Both the position numbers and the translations under genes were made by a program. From Casp-actino8 sp965659595 (GTDB lineage: Bacteria > Actinomycetota > Acidimicrobiia > Acidimicrobiales > Ilumatobacteraceae): a DNA stretch of 9,133 bases. This document shows positions 1 through 7,539 of the stretch, in pieces. The notes under the pieces were generated by a model. The model had not been told where the DNA came from, did no database searches, and was given only the letters and a program-made list of their open reading frames with translations. Position 1 is the stretch's first letter, and each line of letters begins with the position of its first letter. The stretch lies in contig CBFHWN010000082.1 in assembly GCA_965659595.1 (NCBI GenBank), positions 1 to 9,133 on the forward strand, read 5' to 3'.

Positions 1-169
1 CGGGTCTCTCCTCACTGCCGCCGACGGCTCGGTGACCTTCAACGGACTCGACGCCCCGACCCGCTACGTGATCGAGGTGGCCGCGGTCGCCGGTGATCCG
101 GCCATCACCTCTCGACTGGTGTCGTTGGGTGCGAGTCAGTCCCTCTCGATCGGGGTGACGGTGCCATGA
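1..169 (+). CDS. C-terminal end of a protein closing with a carboxypeptidase-regulatory/Ig-like beta domain (5' truncated)
   Basis: The first complete codon is at position 2; 55 residues precede the TGA at 167-169. The visible part has the second-half pattern of a CarboxypepD_reg/CNA-B-like beta sandwich: a 'DGSVTFNGLDAPTRYVIEV' core, then a final strand ending 'SLSIGVTVP'. The same pattern (G.v.f.gL...Y.v.v) recurs many times in the next gene. The stop overlaps the next start as ATGA, so the two are probably translationally coupled and work together. The function cannot be read from so little. In actinobacterial injection-system loci, DUF4255/Pvc16-type tail-terminator proteins can end in such a domain, which makes that one candidate. 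Another surface or scaffold protein with the same fold is equally possible. The reading frame is secure; the identity is not. Confidence 0.75.
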   Translation, partial: GSLLTAADGSVTFNGLDAPTRYVIEVAAVAGDPAITSRLVSLGASQSLSIGVTVP

Positions 170-3100
170 GTCAGCGCCGCGTCATCGCTCTCACTCCGCC
201 CGAACGCATCTTCGCCGAGATCGGTCGGGCCACGACGGTAGCGATGCACCTCACCGATCTGTCGGGGACGTCACGGGACGTCATCGTGCGCGTACTCGGA
301 AATCTCACTGGTCCTCTGCCGGCCCGACAAGTTCGCGTTGAAGCCGATCAGACCGTCGAGGTCGACGTCGAGGTGTCGATTCCCCACGGCATGCCACCCG
401 GGCAGCACAACTTCCTCTTCGAAGTGGTCGACCGCGGCACCGGATCGGTCCTCGAGTCGCTCGAGACTTCCGTCGATGTCCAGCACACCAAGGCCCTTCG
501 CATGCACATGTCGCCGGCGTCGATTCGCCGGCGTCGACGCGGTCGCGTGCGATTGATCGTGCGGAACCACGACGAAGAGACCCAACATCTCCGCCTTCGC
601 GCGGAACCTGACGACTCAGAGACCGAAGTCAAGCTCGAACTCGACGAGCTCTCGATTCGACCGGGTGAGGTCGTTCGCGTGTCGGCCAAGGTGAAATCCA
701 AAGCCTTCTATTTCGGCAAGCAGAAGGAACGGTGGTACTCGATCGTCGGCGAAGGCGCCGGAACACCGGTCTACAGCCGCGGCAACGTGCGCCAAATGCC
801 GATGATCGGCAAGAACGTGAAGGGACTGTTCACCCTTCTCACCATTTTGATCGTGTGGGCCGCGTCCACTTTGGCCGTGATGCGCCTCGTGTCGCCAGCC
901 ACGACCGAATCGACCGCGGGCGCCGAAGGGGTTCCGGTCGTCGACGGCGGAAGCGACCAGGACGGGGCCGGAGCTGCGGGAGCCGAACCGATCCTCGTCG
1001 ACGTGAACGGAACCGTCACGGCAGTTCCCGACGGGTCGGGTGTGGTGGTCACCTGGCGGACCGTCAGCCTCGGCGACGCCGCCACCGACGGCAAGGTCGC
1101 CGCCGGGACGGCCAGCGACTCCCCGGACGTGGCGCTGCAACAGACCCAAACCGATGAAACCGGTGCGTTCGTCGTGGCCGGCCTCGACGCGCTCGGCCTC
1201 TACGAGTTCTCGTTCTCCAAGGCCGGCCACCAGACGAAGACGTTGATCGTCCAGCCGAACGGACAGCCGGTCACCCTGGAAGTCGTCCTCGAACCCGGAA
1301 CGGGTGTCATCGGCGGCCTCACCGTCGATGCATCGGGCGCTCCCCTCGGCGGCGTCGACGTGACGCTGACCGACGGCGCGATCACGTATTCGCTCTCGAC
1401 GCCGACCTCGGGCGACGATCTCGGGCGATTCGTCTTCCGGAATCTGTCGTCACCTGCCACGTATGTTCTCGACGCGCGTGTCGCCGGACGCGGTCTTGCC
1501 AGCACCACCCTCGATCTCGCCACCGGACAAGCCATCGACGATCTTCGTCTGGTCCTCTCGCCGAACGTCGCCACCTTCGCTGGCAAGATCAGCGCCGCCG
1601 CCTTCGAATCGGGCTCGACTGCGGCCGCCGATTTCCGAGTGGCCCAGGACGCCGCCGGCGACTTCGGCCCGTCCTTCACCATCACGGCGACCGACGGCAC
1701 TCTCACCCGTTCGACCACCACTTTGACCGAAGGTCTTCTGGCCGGAACCTTCCGACTCGAACAGTTGCCGGTCGGCCGCACGTACACCGTCACCTACGAG
1801 GCGCCCGGCTTCCAGACCCTCACCGAGCAGATCGAACTGACGATCACCACACCCGAGCGCGAGATCTCGATGGTGCGCTCGACCGGTCGTCTTCGCGGCA
1901 AGGTGACGATCACCGGCTCGTCGTTGTCACCGACTGCCGTAGCGGTGACCGTCACCAACCCCGACAACACCTACAAGACCACCGACGCCATCTCGAGCGA
2001 CGGCTCCCTCCTGGTCGACGGCATCGTCCCCGGCGCCTACGTGGTGATTTTTGAAGCGCTCGGCCTCGAGAAGCAAGTCCGCGAAGTCGACATCGGGGCC
2101 GGAACGTCGACGGAATTGAACGTGACGCTGGCCGCCACCCGGACCAGCCCGGTGAAGAGTTCGTTGTCGTTCAAAGTCGTGAAGGGAGGCAACGACACGA
2201 CCACGACCGTGTCGGCCACTGTCAGGTTCCGAGTCGACGGAGACTGCGGTTCGGTGGGTGCCGACTCCGACTGCACGTACGACGTCAACCTGGCCGACGG
2301 CAACCTCGTGATCACCGGCCTCGAAGCCGGTGGCTACGTGATCGACTTCACCGCCGAGGGTTTCGCATCGCAACGCATCACGGCCCAGGTCGCCGCGTCG
2401 ACCGATGCCCCTCAACGCGAGATCGAGTTGATCCCCCTCGGAAGTTTGCAGGGGCAAGTCGCCGACGACACCTCGACACCGGTCCAAGGCATCACCCTTC
2501 GTCTCCTCAAGGACGGCACTCCCGTCGCCACCACCACCACGTCGGCCACCGGCGAGTTTCTCTTCGTGAAGAAGCTCACGGCCGATCCCTTCAGCGTCGA
2601 ACTCGTGAGCAGCAACTACGCCGCCACACCGCGTTCGCTGGTCGGAGCCCTGGCGGCAACACTGAATGTCGACGTCACGGTTCGCGGTCTGTCGTTGATC
2701 ACCGGAGAGGCGAAATTCCTCGACTTGCTGAGTGGCGAATTCCGACCGTACAACGCCTCAGATTTCAACGTCTACATCCGCAACGGAAGACTCGCCTCCA
2801 CGTGGATCGACGCTGCGACCCTCGGGCTCGCCAAGTCTCTCGGCTCCTATCGCCTCGGAGTGGCGCCCACCCTGAACGAGGACAGCTCCCGAATCACCGG
2901 ATCGACGTCCGGTTACGACGTATGCCTCGTTGCGGTCGAGACCGAGGGAACGGCGCTGACATCGACGGCCTGTGATGGTCCGGTGGCCGGACTCGAAGCT
3001 CGCATCGGGGGCAGTATCGATCTCCGACTCACGGAAGCGGCCACACGCTCGTACTTCATCACTCCTTCGCCTGGCCAGTTGAGCGGTTCGGTCACCGTCA

Positions 3101-6100
3101 ACGGCTCTCCTGCCGGAGAAGGCCTCCGCGTCGAGGCGAGACGTGTCGACGCCAGCGAAAGAATCATCGAGACCGTGTCGACCAAGACGAATTCGAGTGG
3201 GACCTATTCGTTCACCAATCTCACACCCGTTCGTCCCGTTCCCGATCCGGCCCCCGACCTCACCGACGAGAACGTCCACAAGCCCTGCGACGTGGCGGCG
3301 GGAGCGTGCTGGATCATTCGAGCTTCTGCCGAAGGAACCGGGTTCACCGATTCCGATCCGATGATGGTGTTCCCTGGCACCAACGCCACCGTCAGCGTCC
3401 TGTCCATCACCCAACAAGCCGACACCTCCTTGACGATCACAGTTCTCGACATCTCGGGAAACCCGATCGCCGGAGCCACTGTGAGCGCAGTGAATTCGAG
3501 CAACGTGAGCATCGGCAATTGCGGAACCACGGATGCGAACGGACAATGCACCATCCTCGGCCCTCCGAGTGGGACGGTCGCCCAGGTCTCCGCCGAAAAG
3601 GCCGGTTTCCGCACGGCACGCGGTTCGATCGGTATCACCGTCGGGCAGTTGGCCCTGAGTCTCACCATGACGGCCGCACGGACCGTGAACTTCACGATCG
3701 TCAACGCATCGAACGCCCCCCAGGCCGGGGTGACCGTGAGCGCCACCGATGCTCTCGGAGGGTCGTTCTCGTGCTCGACCAATGGATCCGGTGTCTGTCC
3801 GCTTTCGGGACTGGCCCCTGGTCCGGCGATCGTCTCCGCCGAACTCGCCGGTTATCAGACGTATTCCTCAGTGGTTGCCGTCGACGCCGCCGCCGATGGT
3901 GCGGTCACCATCACTCTCACCATCGCAAGCTCGGGACTCTCGGGTCTGGTGACCACCGGCGCCAACACACCCGTGGTCGGCGCGAACGTGACGGCGACCA
4001 AAGGTTCGGTCGTCACCTCGGGAATCACCAATGGAGTCGGTCGCTACTTCCTCGCCGGCCTCGACGAGGGATCATGGGATGTCGTCGTATCGGCGGTCGG
4101 CTTCGCAACGTCATCGGCCACCGCGAACATCTCTGCCGGTGGAAGCTTGACTCTCGACCTGTCCCTCACGCCTTTGGCCGGTTCGGTCGAGTTCACCATC
4201 AAGACCTCCGGAGGCACGCCGATCACCGGAATCGACGTGACCGTCTCGGCCTCTCCGGCCCGTAGCGCCAGGAGCGACGGCAACGGTCTCGTCTCCATCG
4301 GCGATCTCGATGCCGGCGCCTACACGGTCACCATCGTCGACTCTCTACCGGAGGCCCGTTTCGCCTCTCAATCGTTCGTCGTCAACGTCGAGCGCGGCTA
4401 CACGACCCGCCTGCCCGTCTACATGGGATCGACCAAGTCGGTCGTGGTGATCGGCGTGGCCGGCATCCCCGCTTCGGGCTTCGGACCACAGACTCCGCTC
4501 GCCGTGACCGTCGGGCTCGATCCGGGAGGTGGCGATCCCGCGATCACAACATCCGCTGTCGTCGGTTTCGCCAGCGCAGATCGAGCTATTGCGACGTTCA
4601 CCGAAGTTCCCGACGACACGTATTCGCTCACGATCGGTGGCGTTTCCTCAGGTCCAGTTGTGATCGGAGGCCTCACCTACGAGATGACGGCCAACTCGAT
4701 CACCACCAGTGGTCCGAGTACCTTCGACGCCGGACTGCTTCTTTTGCCTCGATCGACCGTCGACGTACAGATCACGGTCGAGGCCGGCACCGACGATTCA
4801 GGAGTGTCTGTCACCCTCTCCGACGGCTATCTGCTCGGCCCGACGTCCTCGGCGACCAATGTTTCCGGAGTCGCGTCGTTCAACGGCATCGCGCCCGGCA
4901 CCTACAGCCTCCGACTCACCAAGTCGGGAGTGGCGACCGTCGACACCACCATCACGGTTCCCGATCGGAGTGCAGGCACCCCCTTCCCGGCCACGTTCAC
5001 CCTCACCGACGTGGCGCCGGTCCAGATCACCTTCGCGGCCAAGACCAATGACGCCGTCCTCTTGCCTGGAGCGACGATTCGCGTCACCGAGGACAACATC
5101 GCCTGCACCACCAGTTCGACCGGAACCTGTTCGCTGCTCCTCACCCCCGGCCCCTGGACCCTGGCGGCCTCACACCCGAACCACCCGTCGGTGTCCGGTT
5201 CGATCACAGTCGTCGCCAGCACGCCGCAATCGATCGACATGATCTTTGCCTCCGCCAGCACCGGTGACATCGACTTCACGATCGAAGACACCTCGGGCAC
5301 GGCGATCTCCAGCGCATCGGTGGTCCTGGCAGGCGACACGAGTGTGAACTGCACGACCGACGTGAATGGCGAATGTTCGATCCTCGCCCGGCCGTCCACG
5401 GTGCAGACCTTCCGTGTTTCGGCGTCTGGCCATGCAACCGGCTTCGTATCGGTTCTTCCTCTCCCCGGCACGACGGTGTCGGCCACTGTTCAGCTACCCG
5501 TCGTGACTCCCGATCCGACCACATCGGCCCTCACATTCCGCACGATCGACGGATCGACCGGCGCGGCTCTCGGATCGGTTCTGGTGGAGGACGTGGACGA
5601 TCCGGCGAATCCGGCAACGATCTGCACCACCGATGCGTCCACCGGCGTCTGCACTCCCTCCACCCAGGACGTCGGACTGCTGAACGTTCGGGCATCGAAG
5701 AGCGGATACGTGACGACGTCGGCCACCATCACCGTCGACACCAACAACCCCACCACGGTCGTCCTGGCCCTTCAACCCGAGGAACCAGATCCCGCCACCA
5801 CCGCGTCCCTAGAAGTGACCGTGATCGACGAGACCGGTGCCCCCGTCGTCGACCCATCAATCAGCATGTCACCAGGTGGCGTGTGCACAGTCGCTTCTGG
5901 TTCCAATACGTGCACCGTCACCGGCATCACGACCGGAGCGACCACCGTCACCATCACTCCCTCGACGAACCACAGCGCCAAGACCGTCGTCGCCGGCCTG
6001 ACCTTCGGCCAGACCACGAACATCACCGTGACCGTTCACCGCACCGGATCGTTGCGCATCGAAGTCGCTTCGTCGCCGACGACGTCGGCAACTTTCGCTG

Positions 6101-6279
6101 TCATCGGATTCGGCACCCTGTGCATCATCAGCAATCCCGATGTTGCCTGCAACGGCCCCACCGGAAATCAGGGTCTCCCGTTCGGAGACTGGTTGATCTC
6201 GGGCGAAGGGTACGCCAACTCCTCGGTTTCCATCTCTGCATCCACCCTCTACACCGTCACAATGAGCGCCTCACCATGA
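166..6279 (+). CDS. Giant single-pass membrane protein: two cytosolic beta-sandwich domains, one TM helix, about 19 extracytoplasmic carboxypeptidase-regulatory-like domains
   Basis: This 2037-residue protein has no signal peptide. Residues 1-105 and about 106-205 read as two beta-sandwich domains, the second starting with an Arg-rich loop (RRRRRGRVR, 121-129). This resembles the paired N-terminal domains of actinobacterial membrane proteins often labelled 'hydrolytic protein' or COG1470-like. Basic residues R205, R209, K216 and K219 precede one hydrophobic helix (about 221-239), so by the positive-inside rule the N-terminus is cytosolic. A Gly/Ala/Asp-rich linker (243-276) leads into about 19 units of 77-127 residues with the CarboxypepD_reg pattern (G.v.d..G.pv.g..V, then G.y.f..L..G.Y.v.v.a.Gy). 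All 20 cysteines lie outside, in ten pairs. There is no LPXTG motif and no second TM, so the C-terminus should be free outside. No catalytic motif is visible. The start is fixed by the ATGA overlap; GGGGTG at 152-157 is a weak ribosome site. Its likely role is a surface or wall-spanning stalk, possibly docking an injection system; that role is inferred. Confidence 0.9.
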   Translation: MSQRRVIALTPPERIFAEIGRATTVAMHLTDLSGTSRDVIVRVLGNLTGPLPARQVRVEADQTVEVDVEVSIPHGMPPGQHNFLFEVVDRGTGSVLESLETSVDVQHTKALRMHMSPASIRRRRRGRVRLIVRNHDEETQHLRLRAEPDDSETEVKLELDELSIRPGEVVRVSAKVKSKAFYFGKQKERWYSIVGEGAGTPVYSRGNVRQMPMIGKNVKGLFTLLTILIVWAASTLAVMRLVSPATTESTAGAEGVPVVDGGSDQDGAGAAGAEPILVDVNGTVTAVPDGSGVVVTWRTVSLGDAATDGKVAAGTASDSPDVALQQTQTDETGAFVVAGLDALGLYEFSFSKAGHQTKTLIVQPNGQPVTLEVVLEPGTGVIGGLTVDASGAPLGGVDVTLTDGAITYSLSTPTSGDDLGRFVFRNLSSPATYVLDARVAGRGLASTTLDLATGQAIDDLRLVLSPNVATFAGKISAAAFESGSTAAADFRVAQDAAGDFGPSFTITATDGTLTRSTTTLTEGLLAGTFRLEQLPVGRTYTVTYEAPGFQTLTEQIELTITTPEREISMVRSTGRLRGKVTITGSSLSPTAVAVTVTNPDNTYKTTDAISSDGSLLVDGIVPGAYVVIFEALGLEKQVREVDIGAGTSTELNVTLAATRTSPVKSSLSFKVVKGGNDTTTTVSATVRFRVDGDCGSVGADSDCTYDVNLADGNLVITGLEAGGYVIDFTAEGFASQRITAQVAASTDAPQREIELIPLGSLQGQVADDTSTPVQGITLRLLKDGTPVATTTTSATGEFLFVKKLTADPFSVELVSSNYAATPRSLVGALAATLNVDVTVRGLSLITGEAKFLDLLSGEFRPYNASDFNVYIRNGRLASTWIDAATLGLAKSLGSYRLGVAPTLNEDSSRITGSTSGYDVCLVAVETEGTALTSTACDGPVAGLEARIGGSIDLRLTEAATRSYFITPSPGQLSGSVTVNGSPAGEGLRVEARRVDASERIIETVSTKTNSSGTYSFTNLTPVRPVPDPAPDLTDENVHKPCDVAAGACWIIRASAEGTGFTDSDPMMVFPGTNATVSVLSITQQADTSLTITVLDISGNPIAGATVSAVNSSNVSIGNCGTTDANGQCTILGPPSGTVAQVSAEKAGFRTARGSIGITVGQLALSLTMTAARTVNFTIVNASNAPQAGVTVSATDALGGSFSCSTNGSGVCPLSGLAPGPAIVSAELAGYQTYSSVVAVDAAADGAVTITLTIASSGLSGLVTTGANTPVVGANVTATKGSVVTSGITNGVGRYFLAGLDEGSWDVVVSAVGFATSSATANISAGGSLTLDLSLTPLAGSVEFTIKTSGGTPITGIDVTVSASPARSARSDGNGLVSIGDLDAGAYTVTIVDSLPEARFASQSFVVNVERGYTTRLPVYMGSTKSVVVIGVAGIPASGFGPQTPLAVTVGLDPGGGDPAITTSAVVGFASADRAIATFTEVPDDTYSLTIGGVSSGPVVIGGLTYEMTANSITTSGPSTFDAGLLLLPRSTVDVQITVEAGTDDSGVSVTLSDGYLLGPTSSATNVSGVASFNGIAPGTYSLRLTKSGVATVDTTITVPDRSAGTPFPATFTLTDVAPVQITFAAKTNDAVLLPGATIRVTEDNIACTTSSTGTCSLLLTPGPWTLAASHPNHPSVSGSITVVASTPQSIDMIFASASTGDIDFTIEDTSGTAISSASVVLAGDTSVNCTTDVNGECSILARPSTVQTFRVSASGHATGFVSVLPLPGTTVSATVQLPVVTPDPTTSALTFRTIDGSTGAALGSVLVEDVDDPANPATICTTDASTGVCTPSTQDVGLLNVRASKSGYVTTSATITVDTNNPTTVVLALQPEEPDPATTASLEVTVIDETGAPVVDPSISMSPGGVCTVASGSNTCTVTGITTGATTVTITPSTNHSAKTVVAGLTFGQTTNITVTVHRTGSLRIEVASSPTTSATFAVIGFGTLCIISNPDVACNGPTGNQGLPFGDWLISGEGYANSSVSISASTLYTVTMSASP
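994..6276 (+). repeat. Protein-level array of about 19 diverged carboxypeptidase-regulatory/Ig-like domains
   Basis: Unit boundaries were judged by eye from recurring beta patterns, as residues of the giant protein: 278-378, 379-467, 468-572, 574-658, 665-758, 759-842, 843-969, 970-1084, 1085-1170, 1171-1258, 1259-1338, 1339-1422, 1423-1530, 1531-1616, 1617-1698, 1699-1780, 1781-1875, 1876-1960, 1961-2037. Most are 77-105 residues. The 843-969 unit carries an insertion, and 1423-1530 is poorly matched. The units are clearly related in pattern but diverged in sequence, and I saw no long nucleotide-identical repeats. The array is therefore old rather than recently amplified. Boundaries may be off by several residues. 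Confidence 0.7.
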
Positions 6280-6737
6280 ACAAGACACTGATTCCCGCCA
6301 TTTCCCTTCTTGCCCTCGTCGCCTGCGGCGGCGGAGGCCTCGAACGCGACGACACCGGAGCAGTGGTGAGCGGCGGTTCGGTCTCGGCGTTCGAGGTGCA
6401 GGTCGGTGATTGCACCAACGCCGAACTGAAGGACGAGGCCACCTCGCTGTCGGTCGTGCCCTGCGTCGAACCGCACACCCACGAGGCCTACTTCACCGCC
6501 GATCATCCCGACGGCCCGTACCCGGGAGCGTCCGCTCTCGAAGTGTTCGCCGAGCAGCAGTGCGTCGGCGCCTTCGCCGACTACGTGGGGATCGAAGTCG
6601 CCGAATCCCGTTTCTACTTCACGTACCTCTACCCGAGTGTGAGCACCTGGAACGACAAGGAGGACCGGCAGGTCGTCTGCTTCGTGGTCTCCCGTGACGA
6701 ACTCGTCACCGGAACCCTGAAGGACGCCGGCGTCTGA
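6276..6737 (+). CDS. Septum-formation-domain (PF13845-like) lipoprotein
   Basis: This is a 153-residue secreted lipoprotein. A short lysine-containing N-terminus and hydrophobic segment lead to the lipobox LVAC, with C17 the expected lipidated cysteine. A Gly-rich, low-complexity linker follows to about residue 38. The folded part has the septum-formation-domain pattern: VGDC (C46), VPC (C63) followed by EPHTHEAY, a central cysteine (C96), and W125 then DRQVVC (C135). The four mature cysteines probably form two disulfides. Such domains are common in actinobacterial lipoproteins and membrane proteins, and their biochemical role is poorly defined; the name does not prove a role in division. The start is set by the ATGA overlap with the giant gene, with no clear ribosome site, so translation is probably coupled. 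It would sit on the outer face of the membrane beside the stalk of the preceding protein, and could be its partner. Confidence 0.85.
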   Translation: MNKTLIPAISLLALVACGGGGLERDDTGAVVSGGSVSAFEVQVGDCTNAELKDEATSLSVVPCVEPHTHEAYFTADHPDGPYPGASALEVFAEQQCVGAFADYVGIEVAESRFYFTYLYPSVSTWNDKEDRQVVCFVVSRDELVTGTLKDAGV

Positions 6738-6761
6738 TCAGACGAGCTGCCGAACGGCGTC
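6723..6761. terminator. Palindrome cluster at the convergent stop codons; possible weak bidirectional terminator
   Basis: Two perfect palindromes overlap here: GACGCCGGCGTC (6723-6734) and CGTCTGATCAGACG (6731-6744). The second contains both stop codons, TGA at 6735-6737 on the plus strand and its mirror at 6738-6740 on the minus strand. GACGCCG at 6723-6729 is also repeated inverted as CGGCGTC at 6755-6761. There is no U-tract, so intrinsic termination would be weak. The symmetry may partly reflect coding constraint. Confidence 0.25.
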
Positions 6762-7505
6762 GTCGACCGTGATCTCGCCAAGAGCCACACGACGCACGAA
6801 CGGTTCGACCTCGATGATCATCCCGGTGAGCCCGATCACGAGAGCCTCGAGCACCACCGCCACGTCGACTCCGTCGAGAATCGGAACACCCGAACGGACC
6901 AAGAGGTGCGCACGGCCCATGTCGTCGGCCGACAAAGCGACCGAGCCGATCACGAACGATGCGTTCAGTCGATTCACGAGATCGAGGACACTGACATCGG
7001 CACACCACGACCGATCGATCGGTGCGGCATAGACCACCGAGGCCACCTGAGTGCGTTCGTAAACCGAGATCATCACGTTCACACCGAGATGATTGGTGGC
7101 GCTGATCTCGTCTTCCGTCTCCCCGTCGACGGCGAAGCCGAGTTCGACGAGCGCTTCGATCGCCCGATACCAGGCCGGGGGCGACGCGAAGACCAGCCCC
7201 TGCCAGCGGTCGTCGACCGATCGCATCGCCGACACCACCACGAATTCGCCGGCGTCCCAACCACGGGGCGACTCGGTCGCGTGGCGAGATCCCTCGACAG
7301 TGACACGCACGGGCCCATCTCCGGGGAGCACGTCGGGGAACCGCCGCCGGGTTCGGGCGCCGAAGACGTCTCCGACTTCGAGGCGCGCCCACTCGTCAGG
7401 ATCGACCATGAAGCGCACGCGAACGTGAAGATCGTCGAGGTATTCGATATCGGGATCGACGGCGATCACGTCGCCAGCCGTCGACACGAAGGGAACCACG
7501 GCCAC
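6738..7505 (-). CDS. Protein with a YbjN/type III chaperone-like C-terminal domain; N-terminal half unknown
   Basis: With a GTG start at 7505 this is a 255-residue acidic soluble protein with no signal or TM. Residues 1-108 are beta-rich and unrecognised. From about 109 to 250 the order resembles YbjN/CesT-like folds: a helix (WYRAIEALVELGF), a strand pair (VNVMISVY, VASVVYA), a helix with 'LVNRLNASFVIGS', a strand (AHLLVRSGVPI), then a long hydrophobic helix. Proteins of this fold commonly act as secretion chaperones or stress regulators; here that is inference. The frame stays open to ATGs at 7529 and 7535, just after an in-frame TGA. Neither ATG has a ribosome site, and both would overlap the divergent gene. 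GTG 7505 instead lies exactly six bases after a TACTCT -10 box, matching the spacing at two other starts in the window. Its stop abuts that of the lipoprotein gene. Confidence 0.8.
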   Translation of the reverse strand: MAVVPFVSTAGDVIAVDPDIEYLDDLHVRVRFMVDPDEWARLEVGDVFGARTRRRFPDVLPGDGPVRVTVEGSRHATESPRGWDAGEFVVVSAMRSVDDRWQGLVFASPPAWYRAIEALVELGFAVDGETEDEISATNHLGVNVMISVYERTQVASVVYAAPIDRSWCADVSVLDLVNRLNASFVIGSVALSADDMGRAHLLVRSGVPILDGVDVAVVLEALVIGLTGMIIEVEPFVRRVALGEITVDDAVRQLV

Positions 7506-7539
7506 GACTTCAGAGTACCCTTCGTACATGGCCATTCAA
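7505..7539. promoter_or_regulatory. Divergent promoter pair with overlapping -10 boxes, both leaderless
   Basis: The stretch AGAGTACCCT (7512-7521) reads TACCCT on the plus strand (7516-7521) and TACTCT on the minus strand (7517-7512). The two -10 hexamers share the central TA. Each is followed by exactly six bases and then a start codon: ATG at 7528 (plus) and GTG at 7505 (minus). This is the geometry expected when transcription begins at the first base of the start codon. The minus-strand box also has a TTGAAT -35-like hexamer (7539-7534) with a 16-base spacer. No good -35 is seen for the plus direction. This is inferred from sequence only. Confidence 0.5.

Noticed and set aside
2758..3546. 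Long minus-strand open frame (262 codons) inside the giant gene, plus several shorter antisense frames at 616-1230, 1200-1793, 1927-2487 and 4902-5486
   Set aside because: They are shadows of a GC-rich coding strand. Their translations are low-complexity or Arg/Gly/Asp-rich without domain patterns, and the plus-strand frame has consistent repeated domain structure throughout.
5373..6275. Upstream in-frame extension of the lipoprotein frame by about 300 codons
   Set aside because: The extension is Arg/His-rich frame-shadow sequence of the giant gene. The ATG at 6276 begins a proper lipoprotein signal with a lipobox and overlaps the upstream stop as ATGA.
994..6276. Recently amplified tandem DNA repeats in the stalk gene
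   Set aside because: Recurring short strings such as GTCACCATCAC reflect Thr/Val/Ile-rich strands and codon bias. No long near-identical nucleotide repeats were seen between units.
166..6279. Sortase-anchored surface adhesin
   Set aside because: No LPXTG-like motif, no C-terminal hydrophobic segment with basic tail, and no N-terminal signal peptide. The single TM lies at residues 221-239.
7506..7535. ATG starts at 7535 or 7529 for the chaperone-like minus-strand gene, using the palindrome ATGGCCAT shared with the divergent start
   Set aside because: Neither has a ribosome site or a suitably placed -10 box, and both force overlap with the divergent coding sequence. GTG 7505 has an exact leaderless -10 arrangement. 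The longer start remains possible.
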